A stretch of 64,000 nt of DNA, taken from assembly GCA_016859345.1 (NCBI GenBank), contig CM029128.1, positions 15,520,604 to 15,584,603 on the forward strand. Reading direction: 5' to 3'. Each line of letters starts with the position of its first letter. The stretch's first letter is position 1. Of this stretch, positions 12,908-26,739 are shown piece after piece. Below the pieces are notes generated by a model. It did no database searches. It saw nothing but the letters and a program-made list of their open reading frames with translations, and was not told the DNA's origin. Made by a program: the position numbers and the translations under genes. The DNA comes from Istiophorus platypterus. Lineage: Eukaryota > Chordata > Actinopteri > Istiophoriformes > Istiophoridae.

Positions 12908-15900
12908 TGAAATTACACCAACGGTCGGCCAGCGAGTGTTAGAATTTCCCAAGTGGCTGTTGCTGTTTCAAAATGGAAAAAAACCTGGTTCTATTACATC
13001 ATCAGGGGGACATTGCCAGTGTTCCACCTTTCCACTAGATTTACTGACTTTTCAGACCCCTATAGCAACTGTTTTGTTTTTTTTACAAAAGCACCTAGCA
13101 ACAAATTAGTTTTCAGGGGTTAGGGGATGCCAGATGTTTCATGAATTCATCATAAAATCACAGGAGTACCCTCGAACCCACTGGCTAACCTGTCAGAAAC
13201 TAATCACATACAAATCAATAAGTTTTTGATACTCAATCCATCATCTGACAACAGAAAAAGAAAGACATGTAGATGGGAACAGCTTTTTGGGGAATTTGGC
13301 TGTATTAGAATACTATATAACTGAGCAAAGACAGTAGGAGATACAAGCAAACAGATGAAGGTCTGAAGCCAGCCGATACAAGTTAGAATGCAAATATGAC
13401 ACATTGACATCATGAATATGCTAATTAGCACATCAACTGTTCCCGTAAATGCCCATTTACTTCACATACAGCTTGAAGCTTAACTTAATGGATTGGACCA
13501 CCTGGTAACAATCCACGCCAGAACTGGACCCTAGCAAATAATCTCCAAGTGTCGCCAGATGCATTTGCCTTGAGCTCCTTTCTGTTGTGTCTCTCTCTGA
13601 TGTCCTAGATCGTGAATTTCTGAGGATCCCAGAGAGAGTTACAATGGTTTTGGCAACAATACCGTGACTCCCAGAACAACTCTGAGGCCATCAGTTTCAC
13701 TTTCTTCTCAATTTCTCAAATTTGACATATATGGGCTGCTTACCACATTGGTAGGTTTAGGAGACAGCAGTGTGTCCCCTCTGTAAGACAGCCTGTCTCC
13801 TCTATGCACATGCCCTGACAAGGTGCTAGAACAGCGACAAAGTTTGATCTAATGCTGATTTCTGACACAACTGTTTCTGTTGAAAGCCAGTTATGTTTGG
13901 AGGTACTGCTCTTGGAAATATTAGTGTGTTTCTCCTGCTCCACTCATGTCTCTGACTTCCATTCATTTGTAGAAGGTTTTTAGAGCCTTTCTACATTACA
14001 AATTAGTCACGGCAGTAACACCAGACATGTTCCAGTCACAGTTTCACTTTTGCATCTCACATTTGTCTTACACCAATTAGCTTTAATCAGCACTTCTGTT
14101 ACACGTTAACAGCTTTCGCATCACATGTGTAACTGTAAAGTATCATTCTAGGTTTTCCAATCTATTTCCCTTCCAACCTACAGTGTGTGTGAGTATGAGC
14201 TTTGTCAAAACACCTGCGCAGTAAAAAATTATATGCAGTAGTAAGAGTATAAACATATACGGTATATAGGCAACGCATCCAACTCAAAAAACTTTGTAAA
14301 CTGTTAGCCACAGAAATCCTTTGCCTTGCTCAAGTTTAAAGCTCTGTGCCCTGTAACAGTTCAGTCAAACTTTGCTAATTAGTATTGACAATGAGAATTG
14401 GGTTTATATTAATGAGTGTGTTATCACTTTAGATCCAGACTAGTGAGGTATTTCATGGTCTGGCTGGGAGGACATCAAGCGTGGATGACGTTTGCAGACC
14501 TTTATGAGCTGGATGCTCAGACAAAAATTAAGCCAGAGCAATTGAGTACAGACTGTCTACAGACCATAATTTAAGTTTTGTCAGTAACTGAACATTTTAG
14601 GTAATCAAGATGATTATTAGTCATCTTGAATTAGAAATCAAATTGTGAACTTATATTTTGATGCATAGAATATGACTCAAATGCTACTATATATTTCTCA
14701 AAACTATGCCCATAACTCTTTTGTCTAATCTCTTTCTCTTTCTCTCTCTCTTCCCCCGTGCTTTCCCTTTTTTCCCCTTTCTATCGATTTGTCTCTCCTT
14801 TCATTCTTTCTTTAGGTCCCCCTTTCTTTTCCTTTCTCACCTCTCTGTGAACGGACAGGGGTGCTCATTAAAGCCATTCTTTATCATTTAATGAGGCCAT
14901 TGGATTAGAGGTGACGTGTTGACCAGTCAAAAGGGAGAAGTAAGGAGAGGCACTGGTGGCAGGTAGGAGGTTAAGTAATCAACTGCTGGTAGCACCAACT
15001 GAACATGTATTTGATTGATACTAAGAAGTCTATACAAAATAACACCTCATTTTATTTATTTGCACCACGGAGACAGAGGCCATAATGAATCACAATTCTT
15101 AATTATTCTTCTCAGAAGAAAATAAAGTAATATTTCTATAGTAGAAATTTGGTACCTCTATGAACTCAGGAAAAGAAATAAAAAAGGATGCAGGTCCTCA
15201 GAGCCATCTCAGCATTCACACAGCTACATACACTTTCTACATTAGTTTAGTCTGAATGTTTGATTTAAGTTATAAGAATACATTTTTTACTGTGATAAAA
15301 TCCTTTGTTTGACACCGTGATTAAAAATGTTCATAACTTTTCTTCTGCCAAAAATACATTTAAATGTATAATTTCATTGTGTTTCAGCATATCTGAATAA
15401 TTACTCTGAATTACTCTTAACATGCTTAATTTTACTTAAATCATTACATGTTGTTCTTCAGGAAATGTACTTGTGTATTCTTTGTTTAAACTTGAGAACA
15501 CACTTCTCCTTCTTATTATTACAGTTCATTCTCCAAAATTAAAGTGTAGAAAGTGTGATCTTAGCAACAGAAAGCTAAGCATGAAAAAATGAAACATTTG
15601 TCTGTGACTCTGGTTGCTTGTAAGGAGGAGATATTGAATCTGACATACATAAGTTTTGATATTCAGTTTGAAGAAGAGCAGCACTTCAAGCTTTGTCGTA
15701 AAGTTGATCCTTGAATGGATGTAAAACATCAGTGAGGCGTTGGAGCTTTTAAGTGTGGACGTAGCCTGTGTTTGTATTATCCTCCTGACTCCAGCCAAGG
15801 AGACTGTATTGTGTGCAGCTAGCTGTGTCCATGTTGAGATACCTCTCAATATCTTAAAGAGACAAAGAGAGGAGACAGGCCCATCTTGCTCTGGGTTCTT

Positions 15901-18404
15901 TTTTTGTATCCATTGCTTTTGTTGCCACTTTTCTTCCTTCCCATCTTTTGTCTCTTTTATTTTTTTTCTCTTTCTTCCTATATTGCTACTGTCTCACTTA
16001 TTGCTCACTCTCACTCACCTCTGACACCCTGCACTCACTCTTACCTTCTATACCTGGACCTTCCCCTGTTTATGTTTTTCTATTCTTCTGTCTCCCATTT
16101 AGCTTTGTCAATATTTGTCTTGCTCGATTCTGTCACGGTGGACAACCCAGTACCCATTTACTCTCTCTTTGTTTGGCCATTTCTATCTTAATGTCCTTTT
16201 TTATTTTGTTTCTTTTTTTCTTGTACAAAATAAAGCAGAGACTGAGTGTCATCATAAAGCCCCCAAAAATAGATCTTTATCTCAAGGATGGCAAACTGAG
16301 CCCAATCAGTCAGCCGACACCTGCAGCTGTCTGAACCTCCTGTTACCATAACTGGGGAGGCGGTGAAGCTGAAGACACAATATATAGAAATCTGTCTATA
16401 ATGGAATCAAAGCAGTGAGTTAAAGAAGTTGCAAATTAATTCAGCTTGTTTTGGGAGAGCTGAAAATCGCTTTCTAGACACATTGAAACATTTGTCAAGG
16501 CACTAACTGCTCTGCAGAAGTTGGTGGTTTTAGACATTCTGAAGCAGGTAAAGTATGTTACTATCTTAATACGTAAGTGTAAAACCAGAAAACAGAAAAA
16601 TGTTTAAAAAAGAATATGAAAATGTGTAATGCAATGATTTGTTTGGTACTCTACTAAGCTAGACCTTTCAGTATGGATCTGTCCCATGTTTGTGAGTAAA
16701 ATATTATTTCTTGTCACCGAAATTTGAGAACTGTAAATTAGACACTAACACGGGTGAGGTGGAGTGGGACCTCCACTGTCATTGATCGACTTCTTACGCC
16801 GCATAAATTATGCCAGGATCGGAATACATAATATCATTATGGTAATGACCCAATCCAACAGCATTCCCGAGTCAGGAAGGAATATCAGAGCAGTGTGTCA
16901 TAGTAACCATGTCACACCTCAAATGGCCCTGACAGACGGAGGGTATTTCACCTCCTCGATTTAACATTCTCTCACCTAGTGTGACAATGCTATGATGAGC
17001 TCTGTAATACTTTGGACCCCACCGTTGTTCACGTTCATGATCCTGGAATTATTTGTTTTGCTGCCTTGGCCAAAATTACCTTTGCATTTGCTAAAAATTG
17101 CAAACTATGATTGGATGGGCTTCAGTGTGTGACACTGTATGTCTCACCTCAAAGTTAAGGAGAGATATAAAGTGCTGCAATAACTGAATCTGATGTAATG
17201 ACCATTTTGAAAGACATAAATGGTTTTTAGTCTGATTAGATTGTGACAATGGTTGATTAGGATGGTCACAAGAGCAGATTTTGCACCACATAGGAGTGAC
17301 TCAGATTCAAAGGCTTGCAGAAACCAAGGATGGAGAAGCTTGTTCTTATGGAGGGGGTCTGAAACTGCAGCTGCAAGGATTCCTGGGCCCTTTGGTGGCA
17401 GGTGGAGTTGGGGTGCCTGTCTGGTCTGTAAGATTAGCAGCACAGATAATGAGAAATAGTGGCAATTTATTAATGGAAAGAGGTGCTATAGAAGGCCTGA
17501 ACACATGCAGTGATTGAATTAATGAGATGAACTGCAAGGTAAAAGGAGAGAAAAGGGACTGGAACCATAATGAATGGCCACATGAGCCTAGCTCAGTCTC
17601 ATTACTGAACTTTGATTAATCTCCTGTAATCTTTATACAACCACATGATCAGCATGTGTCCTGTGATCATGAAGGGTAAAGCGTGTTCTTTTGTCGTCCT
17701 CTTTGCCACTAATGATTTGAGTAGTACTTTCCTCTACTTTGCCTGTTTTTTAAATCACTGGCATGTGCCTATTATTTGACTATGGAAGACTGACTTCATT
17801 AGTTTAGTTTACTGATGAGCACTATGCAGCCAGCTGTTTGACCCAGAGCCCCTGCTAGTGGGCAGACTTACACATGATTCTTTGGAACGGTGCAGTCTTT
17901 ATTCTCTAATAAGTGGAGATGGTACAGAACAATAGCTCTTTATGACTTTATAACCTGGAGCATATTAGTCATATCCTAAACAGAAGGTCAGACTTTACAA
18001 CTGTTCTGTTGCACTTTGGACAAACCTAGATAATTATAAGGTATGTGTTGCCAGGTGCTTCCGCATTGCAATCATGGTCCATTATCTATTCAATTCATTA
18101 TAAACAAAATACATCCCTTCCTGTACAGCTCCACTCCACCTATCAAAAAGCCAACAACTTTGTTACATACTGTGCAAGTCAACTACAGCACTGATAGAAA
18201 GATAGAAATTTCAAGTTAAGAATCTAGAATGAAAACAGTAATCATAAAGACATTTCAATCCTTATTTTCTAATACTATATTTCATTGTTCTTGCTTTTCT
18301 GTGGGATGGGGTATAGTAAATGCTAATCCTGACCTATGTGCTAATGTCTCTTAAAAAGTGGTATTAGGTGATAATATCACTAAATGACTGTATAAATTTT
18401 AAAT

Positions 18405-18650
18405 TCGCTCTCTTCTCTCTCCATTTCCCTCACTTCCTCTTCCTATCTCCCTCCTCTCTTCTCTCCCCTCTCTGCTCATCTTCTCCCTCTTCTCCTTCTT
18501 CCCCCTCCCGATCCTATTCTTCTCTGTTCCTCCTTCCTCTCTGTTTCTCTCCCTCAGTCTCTCTCTCCCCCTCCGATCTCTCTCTCTCCCCCTGAGTCTT
18601 GCCTGTCTCTTTCTCTCTCGCTCTGCTCTCTCTTCCTCTCCCACCCCCCA
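18405..18650. repeat. Polypyrimidine (C/T) tract
   Basis: About 245 bp of almost pure C/T on the + strand. Open frames here encode only Ser/Leu/Pro-rich (or, on the other strand, Arg/Glu-rich) low-complexity peptides. Confidence 0.9.
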
Positions 18651-19775
18651 ACCCCCACCCTATAGGGATAGAGACTCAATAGAATTACCATCCTCTTGAT
18701 CTATAATTACCACACAACTCTCTCTACCCATGGCTCTCTTTTTCCTTGCATGCTTGGCAGCTAGTCCCAGAATGTACACAGGACATATACATTATCATTT
18801 AAACATTTTTCTAATAACAGTCTCGTCCTGCATCAGATGTCCAATGCAGCAGCTCTAAACACAATGCTAATGGCACTGTAAATGTGCCATTCAGCTACCT
18901 CAGATTTCTTTCGTTTCACCTAACAACTCATTTTTGATGGATACACATTATTCTTTCTTTTTTGTGCCTGTTCATTGTCTAGTCATGGCATGGTCAGTTA
19001 CTGACCTCTTAAAGTTTAAAAAGCATGTATTTGCCTCTCTTGCCCAGATTTGACAGCTTGGGTAGTGTAGAGTCATTAAATTTTGGGGTAATTGAAAATA
19101 TTTTTTTCTTAATTTGAATCATTTGGTTAAATTTGTACTTCTTGGAGGCTACATTAGTCACTACTAGAGCAAAACATCTGAATCTTCAGTTAAACTGTCA
19201 GTGGTTGGATTTCTGCATTGAACTGGTCCTGCTGCATCAACTTTGGGCCTGTCCAGTGTCAGTCCACCAGTTTTACAGGATTAGTCCAATGCTAAACTGT
19301 TGGAGTTCTCTTTTAAATTAAAGGATCAAATTCTGTAGGAGCCAGTAGACTGTAGCTTAATAAATTCTGCAGGAATACAGTATCATTCACCCTTTTGTAA
19401 CACAGTGACAGAGTAGATAATTAATATCCTAATAGTACTATTATCACTAATAGCAGCTCAGTATCCTTATAACCACATTCTGTAGTACCAGTGTTCAGTG
19501 TAAGGAAGTAGTAGCAGTGTCTTTGCCTTTATATAGACTGCAATTGCAGTTTTTCACTTGCCTAACCAAGTGTTTTAGTTACTGAACCTTAACGACACCT
19601 GAACAACAGCTTTTTCACAGATGACCATAATACTGATATTCTTGTCAAGTTGCTCTAAGAGAAGAAAAATGTTAGTTTCATCTTTTTTTTTAAACTTATG
19701 GTTGAAAAAGCTCTTGTCTCTCAGAAGCTATATGCAGGTTATCATGAAGAACAGGTCACTTAATGATAAATTTAA

Positions 19776-19830
19776 ATGGACTGCATTTATATATCACTTT
19801 TATCCAAAGCGCCTTAAAATTTACCTGTGA
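19776..19830 (-). mobile_element. Fish SINE/LINE 3'-tail-like fragment
   Basis: On the - strand it reads GGCGCTTTGGATAAAAGTG followed by ATATATAAATGCAGTCC. This is close to the 'CTTTGGATAAAAGCGTCTG...AAATG' end shared by many fish SINEs and LINEs. Confidence 0.5.
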
Positions 19831-20464
19831 TTCAACGGTTCACAACCCTAGTTCACCAAACATTTTCATCCACAGAGTCTCTGGGTGATTGCTCTTAACT
19901 ACGCATTGCTAACAACTCGGTCATTCAGTCAGTTACTCACCCTTTAAAAGAGCAGCAGAGAGTGTAAAACATGGCTCGTAACTCTAGAGCATTTTGACCT
20001 TTAATGGTGAATCTGGAAAACTATGACTGTTTTCAATAGTGAGGGAGGAGAGGATTATCTAACAAGATACTGCTGATTTTGCGAAACTGCAAGTGACAGT
20101 TTTAATGGTCTAGAATCTTAATATAATCAGTCAGTCTCTTGTATGTATGATGAATGATATATGATGTATGTATGATGAAATCAATAAAGCCATATGAGGC
20201 AGTGATTCAGTATAATGTACTTCCTGTCTATGGCAGATTTGACACAACAGTGGAAGCCTGTTTTTAACTGGTGTGCTGCTTTATGAGTCAGTCAGTCATT
20301 TGTTTAACTATGATGAAATTAATAAGGCAGTAGATGAGGCAGTGAGGGTAAACACAGTTTGTAACCTACACTTCTATTCTCCGCAACATCTATTATTCAT
20401 CGGCTAAGATGATTCTTTCATGAGGCAAGCAAGTTGCACATAATTCATAACGCAGGCTGTGGAA

Positions 20465-20830
20465 ACTAGGACAGAGTGAGATAGAGAGAGGGGGGAAGGG
20501 GGAGGAAGGATGAGAGGGCTGAGTGAGAAACAGGGTGACAAAAAGGATGAAGACAGAGAGAGTGTCGGGATGAGGAGGTGAGAGAGAAGAAGAGGAGAGA
20601 GGCAACAGGATTTGGGTTAAAAGAAATCCAGTAGAATGAGGGGGAACATGCTGCAGAGTTCACTGCAGAGATAGAAAAAGATGAGCGTTGGGAGTTTGAA
20701 GGCATGAGAAAGAGAGATGGAGAAGAGAGAGAGAAATGCTGAAATATATAGGAAAGAAGGGACGAGAAAGATAGGGAAGAGAGAAAGAAAAAGAGAGAGA
20801 GACAGAGAGCTTAAGAAAGGGGAGGGGGGT
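20465..20830. repeat. Polypurine (G/A) tract
   Basis: About 365 bp that is heavily G/A on the + strand, with repeated GAGA and GGAGGA motifs. It could adopt triplex (H-DNA) structures. Confidence 0.85.
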
Positions 20831-21379
20831 TGCGTCTAGCCGATGTGACAGACATCTCTATCAGGCATTGGGGGGAGGAGTCTGCAGTAAAGAGAGAAGT
20901 TTATCATTGGTCCTTTGTTTTACCAAAGCAAGAGGAGAATTAATTTCTTCAAGCTTAACTGTGCTGCCTGGTGAGGAGACAAACGTTCCCACAAAACGCA
21001 TTTCCCATCAAAATTATAGCTACTGTATAGCAAATAGAAATCTTAAAAAAGTCCTAGCAATGAGGGCATCAACTTACCAAATGACCTTGATTCTGTTTCA
21101 GATTTTTGTTGGGCACTTTGTCAAAGCAATTGTATTTCAATTTTTCTTCAGAAGCACTGCTTGCTTTAAAAATATCTGTTTAGTATGAAATTGTTCACTC
21201 CCTTGCACCTGTGACTAAGGCTGAAGGAGGAGAGAGGGAAAAGAGATTTAAATTAAGAAGGAGACATCTGTAATTCTCTGATTCAAGATCCGAGACATCT
21301 AGACAAAAGTTTGGACCACTTTTCTCTGGTCTGGTGCTGGGAGCAAAAAGGATCAAAATTCAAACATCATTCAGTGGCG

Positions 21380-21398
21380 GTGTGTGTGTGTGTGTGTT
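21380..21398. repeat. Short (TG)n microsatellite
   Basis: Nine TG units followed by a GA-rich stretch. Confidence 0.9.
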
Positions 21399-21582
21399 TG
21401 TGCGCTTGAGGGAGAGCGAGAGAGGGAAAGACAGACAAAAACAGAGAGAGATCACAGAAGGAGTGTGCACTTTCTCCCCTGCTTTATACTGTAGCTCTGG
21501 GCCATGTACACAGCAGCAAGGCACGACCCCAAAGTACAGTACATGGTCAGAATGCCAATGACTTTTTGACTGAGATAGAGCA

Positions 21583-21583
<1 letters not shown>

Positions 21584-21636
<53 letters not shown>

Positions 21637-21638
21637 TG

Positions 21639-21669
<31 letters not shown>

Positions 21670-21670
21670 T
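21584..21670. repeat. (TG)n microsatellite, left arm of a TG/CA inverted pair
   Basis: About 87 bp of TG with few interruptions. A CA tract of similar length follows 120 bp downstream. Confidence 0.95.
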
Positions 21671-21790
21671 GGTAGGCGGATGGGTGGGGAGAAGCATATG
21701 GGGGACAGTAGTCCTTTGGGAGCTGAGAGCAGAAAAAAATATAATGCTGAATTGTGACAATGACACACAACCCTGGTGTACACATAAACC

Positions 21791-21806
21791 CACACACACA
21801 CACTCA

Positions 21807-21854
<48 letters not shown>

Positions 21855-21868
21855 CACACACACACACA
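21791..21868. repeat. (CA)n microsatellite, right arm of a TG/CA inverted pair
   Basis: About 78 bp of CA, complementary to the upstream TG tract on the same strand. Confidence 0.95.
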
Positions 21869-23849
21869 GTAACCACCCTTGGAAGAGGTGTGAGTGTAGG
21901 GCAAGACAAGGTGACCACAGACACAGAGTCGGAACAAGGCTAAGTATCTTGGCACCTGCTTCCATAAATGTCCTGCCAGTATTTTAGAAAACAAAGAGAT
22001 TTTAAAAAAGGAAGACACATCACTGATGTAGACATCCTCCAGTGTCTGTTATCAAATCCAACACTCCACCTTGAAAACATCATGCAGTTTTGAAAGAGTA
22101 TGGCAGTAACCTAGCCGACCAACACTTCTGCAAAAAGGAGTTCTGTTTATGAACATTAACTGGTAAAAGTTTTTTGACACTCATCAGCTCATGTCATTTT
22201 ATTTGAACATGGAAACGTACTCTGTGATCTTGAACTGCACTCGCAAAAATAGTATATGAAGTATTTAACATGTACAGTACCAACATACAAATCCCATTGG
22301 GTCCATGGCATTTTTTAATACCTGACCACTGGCTACTCTTTTGAGCGCAAGTTGTCAAAAGTTAAAAGGGGTCCAAAAGTTCAAATAAAACACCATTTTG
22401 AATTCTAGTAAAAAATAAGAATAGAAAGATGCTAAAACATACATATGAAAAGTGTTCTCAAAAACTTGTAGATGGTATTACACAGCAACTAGTTTAAATG
22501 GGTTTTTTTCTCCTCTTGATGGCTTGACAGCAAACACAGACAGCAATACTCTGTAGAGCAAATACTTACTGCATAGTAATTAGATCACGCTATAGTGTCT
22601 TTTCCTTGCTTGGATACATTACATCATTTATTTTCGATTTTTTTCATCTCACCAAGATTTGCTTAGTAAGAGTTCCAAATCCCATAAGCACATTTCTGTG
22701 GTTTGCAAAAGCTTCCTGATTGATCGTTTTATATTTCAGTTTTCCTCTCTCCCCATCTCTTTCTCATTTTGCATAAATGTGTGAGAATGTCTACGTCTCT
22801 CTGTTACTGACTCTGTGCTGAGTTTTGCATTTTTGCATTTTGACTGCATGTGCTTATGAACACATTTGAGCTCATATAGCAATATTTATGCATGTACAGC
22901 TTCAATCCATCTGCAACGTTTTGTATTCGAACATTATTCTATTGTAACAGTATTTTTATGAGACAAAGTAAAGCACTTAGGGAAAGAGCACTGCGTTGGT
23001 CTCTCATATTACAGTGTGAGTAACATGTAATAGTCCTAAGCAGTTCTCAGACTGTGTCTGATGGCTCTTTTGGATGTTAATGTCATCATACCAGAATCAT
23101 TTTGATAAATAAGCCTGCTAGGCAATTAAATAATCTTTGATGCATACAGTAAATAGGAAAACATATATACCACAGAATTTAATATTAAGAGAATTTGCTG
23201 CAATCTTGTGTATCATATTGAAATTTTTTCGCTTTGTTAAATGAGTGAAGGTATGTGCCAGAGGTCAGATATCATTTCCCTTCGTGCATTCTCAGTTTCC
23301 TATCAGTGATACGTTGTGATAAGATAATTCTTCCAGTCAGTGTGTAGAAACGATCTCGCTAACAATACCACACAGTGTGAAATCTTACAGAAAATAACCA
23401 TTATATGGTGTATCTCACTAGAAAGCATCTTGTGCTTTGAAAAATATGTACAGTACTGTTGTTCGCATGTATAGGTAGTTGATTTAATTTTATTGTTGAT
23501 AAATTCAATCTCATTAACCTACCATTCACTACCTAGAAGATTTTATAGACAACTGAAATTTGTTTTCTATCTCATTGATTTGAGCAATAAGTCCTACAAC
23601 CTTAACAACCATATAGTTTGTTTGTCACTTTCCTCTGATAGGACCCACAGTGGCATCTCCTGAATTAGTGCCCCAATTGGCGATATGCCGACAGTATTTT
23701 GGTAAGATTAGGGGAAGATCAAAGTTTGGATTAAAATGAATTAGAAATGCAACACAAGACCAACTTGTGTAGGCCTGCTTTTGTGCCTTTTTTTCTGTTT
23801 ATTGTTTTCTAGTGTCCTTTATATCTGTAAATATGTCTTGGTTTTATCT

Positions 23850-23915
23850 CCTCTGAGAAGTACTTGTGACATCCCTGCTTTGGAAAAGTGCTGTATAAAT
23901 AAAACACTTAATTAC
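23850..23915 (+). mobile_element. L2-like LINE (or derived SINE) 3' tail
   Basis: The phrase GGAAAAGTGCTGTATAAATA followed by a degenerate TTAC-type tail resembles the 'GCGCTATATAAATAAA' end of fish L2-type LINEs. Only the tail remains. Confidence 0.5.
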
Positions 23916-26739
23916 TTACTTCATGATGGATATAATAATAAACACATGATTAAAGTTACTGAACAATCATGCTCATGGTTAAAATAAACAATGCTAATTA
24001 TCAGTCTGAAACAGGAAACAAACATTTCATCATTTCTGGGATTTTGCTGAAACAACAGATGCTATTCAACATGACCTCTAGTCGTCCCTAAATGATAAAA
24101 TGTAATCATTGATCATAATAAGTTGCTTGCATAAACAGTCTCTGGGGATGTTTTGTTTTTTGTTTTTGTTTTTTTTTACTGGGAGGACAGTCTAGATTTG
24201 ATTTATTAAACTTGGAAAGCCATACAGGCCACACTGGCTTTCATTGGCTTTTATCAGTCCTGCGTGGTATAATACAAGATCCAATCAACAACTCCACAAA
24301 AAATATCACAGAAAAACTTCTAGTATTTTATCTCTAAGAGACACAAATGGGGTCATCAGGGGTCATGAATTGTTAGAAAGTAAAAGTCCAACCTTCAATT
24401 AATTTGTCTGATGTCATTTTAGATGCACTGTTTCTTCCACTCTTTACTTAAAACCCAGTGATTTGCACTCAGCTGAAACTTTAGAGGATCCTTTGCCAGC
24501 AAACCCATTCAAAATCAATAGCAGGAGACACTGTCCCTTTAAAGATCAATAGCGGCACTTAATGGAACTGTTTTGTTGAGGTCTTCTTTTGAGTTGGGCT
24601 GTCCACTCCTTTTTTTGCCTGTTTTTTTTATTTTGTCAAGATGTACAGAGAAAGAATAGATAACATCTCAGTTTAAAATTTAGTAGGTTAAAAGGATTCA
24701 AAACTGCGAGTGACACGTGTAAGGCATTTAGGGAAATGTATGGGAATAATAAGGCATCAATTACATGCTGTTTTTGTGGCAGTGCGTATCCATCCATTCC
24801 ATTTCCAGATTTAAGGAGAGAAATATGGTTTCTGTTACACCTACTATGGTCAACAACAAATGAACTGGAAATGTGACTTACAGTAATTACATGGGTTGTA
24901 AAATGGAGTTGGCCGTCCTCCAAACTCTGCTGCAGGTTCTTACCCCAGCAGGGCATGTCTTGCACTTAAAAGCCACTGAGAAAACAGCTTTCATGTAACA
25001 CACTTTGTAAAGGGGAAGTTGTTCCAGAAACCTTGCTTAGTTTAATCTAAAAAGATTTGCTGTGAAAGACTGCAGAGTATACTGTATATTGAACCACAAA
25101 GGTCACTCGGAGTTGAGCCTTTAGGGACAACCCTGTCCCCTAGAGATGAGGTTTATGTGCAACTTAATAGCAAATATGTTTTGTAGGAAACTTAACTGCA
25201 AATGGATTATTTTCTCTATTAACATGAGGATATGTTCGTATGTAGGAAGTTTGAAATACATTGAGGTACCAGAAAATGTTCACTTATAAAGTATTTGTTT
25301 CCTGCCAAAATATTGTATCTTGAAGGAAAATATACACTTTAAGTGACTACAGCATATTTAAACATTTTTATCATTATGATTAGGCATTCACAGCATTTAG
25401 TTAAGATTGGAGAAAGATAGGTGTCTGGTTTAATACAGAAATAGTTCACAGTGACTTCAGACTAAATATATTTATTCAAATTTATTCAAACATCTTTCCC
25501 TGTGCTTTTGTTGCCTAAACCTAAACCTAACCACAGACTAGATTGTATCCTGTTTAACTGTATATAAATTCAATAAGATTTCATAATGAAGAACAAACTC
25601 TGTGAGGATGTCTATCAGTTTCCCTGTTATTTTTGATCTTACCAAATGATTGTTGCCAAAATGTTCTAAATTTCTTGCATCTTGCTTACCTTGGTATGTC
25701 ATGAACAGATACTAGAAGTCAAGTCCAGTGTGCTTAACATACTTATTTATTATGCTTGTACTACCTATTGTCCATTATTTCACTCTTTGATCCGTCATGT
25801 TGAGCCATCGTAAACATGGAAACAAGGAACTGCTAAGCCAAGGTAACAAGAATAGCTTTATATGAAGGCAGATTACTTTAACACCTTTCCCTAACATACT
25901 TTGTCCGATCTTGTGCAATCAAAATGTAAAAAAATAAACAAAACAAAACTGTTCTGAGATTTCATTTTTGGAGCCACAAATAAGATGTTGGTATTTCTCA
26001 AAGCAACTGATGGCATCTTTGAGCGAATTGAAGGGTTGCCCATCAAAAGTCAAATATATATGTTTAATATATATGTTTAAAAACTTACCTCTTCCCATCA
26101 CTGCCTTGAATAATCTCATCACATTTACTCTACGCCCATAGCTATTAAGTGATGGTTTAGAATTCATCTTTCTAATTTCTACTTGCTGCATTTTCTGCTT
26201 GGTTTCTCTCTGGTTGTTTTCTCTTTCTCTCTGTTTTCAGGTCTTTTTTTCCCGGATGCCCATGCACACGGAGGCTGACACCCCCCTCAGAGAAAACTTC
26301 ATGTAGCATTTCAAGTAATAACTCAGTCATCATAAATACCTCTATGTCTGTCTGTGTTCTTTTGGATGCATGTGCACTGGCGCTATGCCCGTGTCACCAG
26401 TTGTGTTAATGTCTGTGTGTGTTGAAGCACACTAATTGTTAGTTAGTTGTTTCCTGTATCAGGCTGTTTGTAATTTGAGGCACAGGCTCTGCCAAGTGCC
26501 CTGAGGGTTTTTGTGCGTGTGCATATGTAGATGTGTGTGTGTGTGTATCTGTGTGTGACTGTGGTGGCTCTTTGTTTATATTGAGGTCAGCTGACATCAC
26601 ACTTCCTGTGCACCAGTATTCCCTATCTGGCAGTGTGCATATGTGTGTGTGTTTGTATGCATATTACCATTGGCAGCATGAGTGTACACTCACAGAGCCC
26701 TTGATAAAGCTGTCATCAAACCCAGTGACTTTTATTCTT

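Larger units (their letters stand above)
12528..20460. other. Gene-free upstream region, segment 3
   Basis: Contains an (ACTG)n repeat (12871-12907), several C/T-rich tracts (14725-14850, 15895-16220, 18405-18650), complex non-repetitive blocks at 14430-14560 and 16745-16970, a SINE/LINE tail-like fragment (19776-19830) and a diverged local duplication (20131-20215 and 20288-20350). The open frames across the C/T tracts are low-complexity. No gene was seen. Confidence 0.7.

Noticed and set aside
12960..13130. Sequence with CCCCTATAGCAACTG and GCACCTAGCAACAAA suggesting a fish repeat
   Set aside because: A vague likeness to fish repeats, but I could not name a family or find termini.
15895..16334. 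Three overlapping frames of 94-128 codons
   Set aside because: C/T-rich low-complexity sequence read in all three frames.
21360..22018. Several long Thr/His or Cys/Val frames
   Set aside because: Driven by the TG and CA arrays at 21584-21868.
26220..26330. Exon-like segment after a long pyrimidine tract ending TTTTCAG
   Set aside because: No convincing donor or protein likeness; C/T tracts followed by AG are common by chance here.
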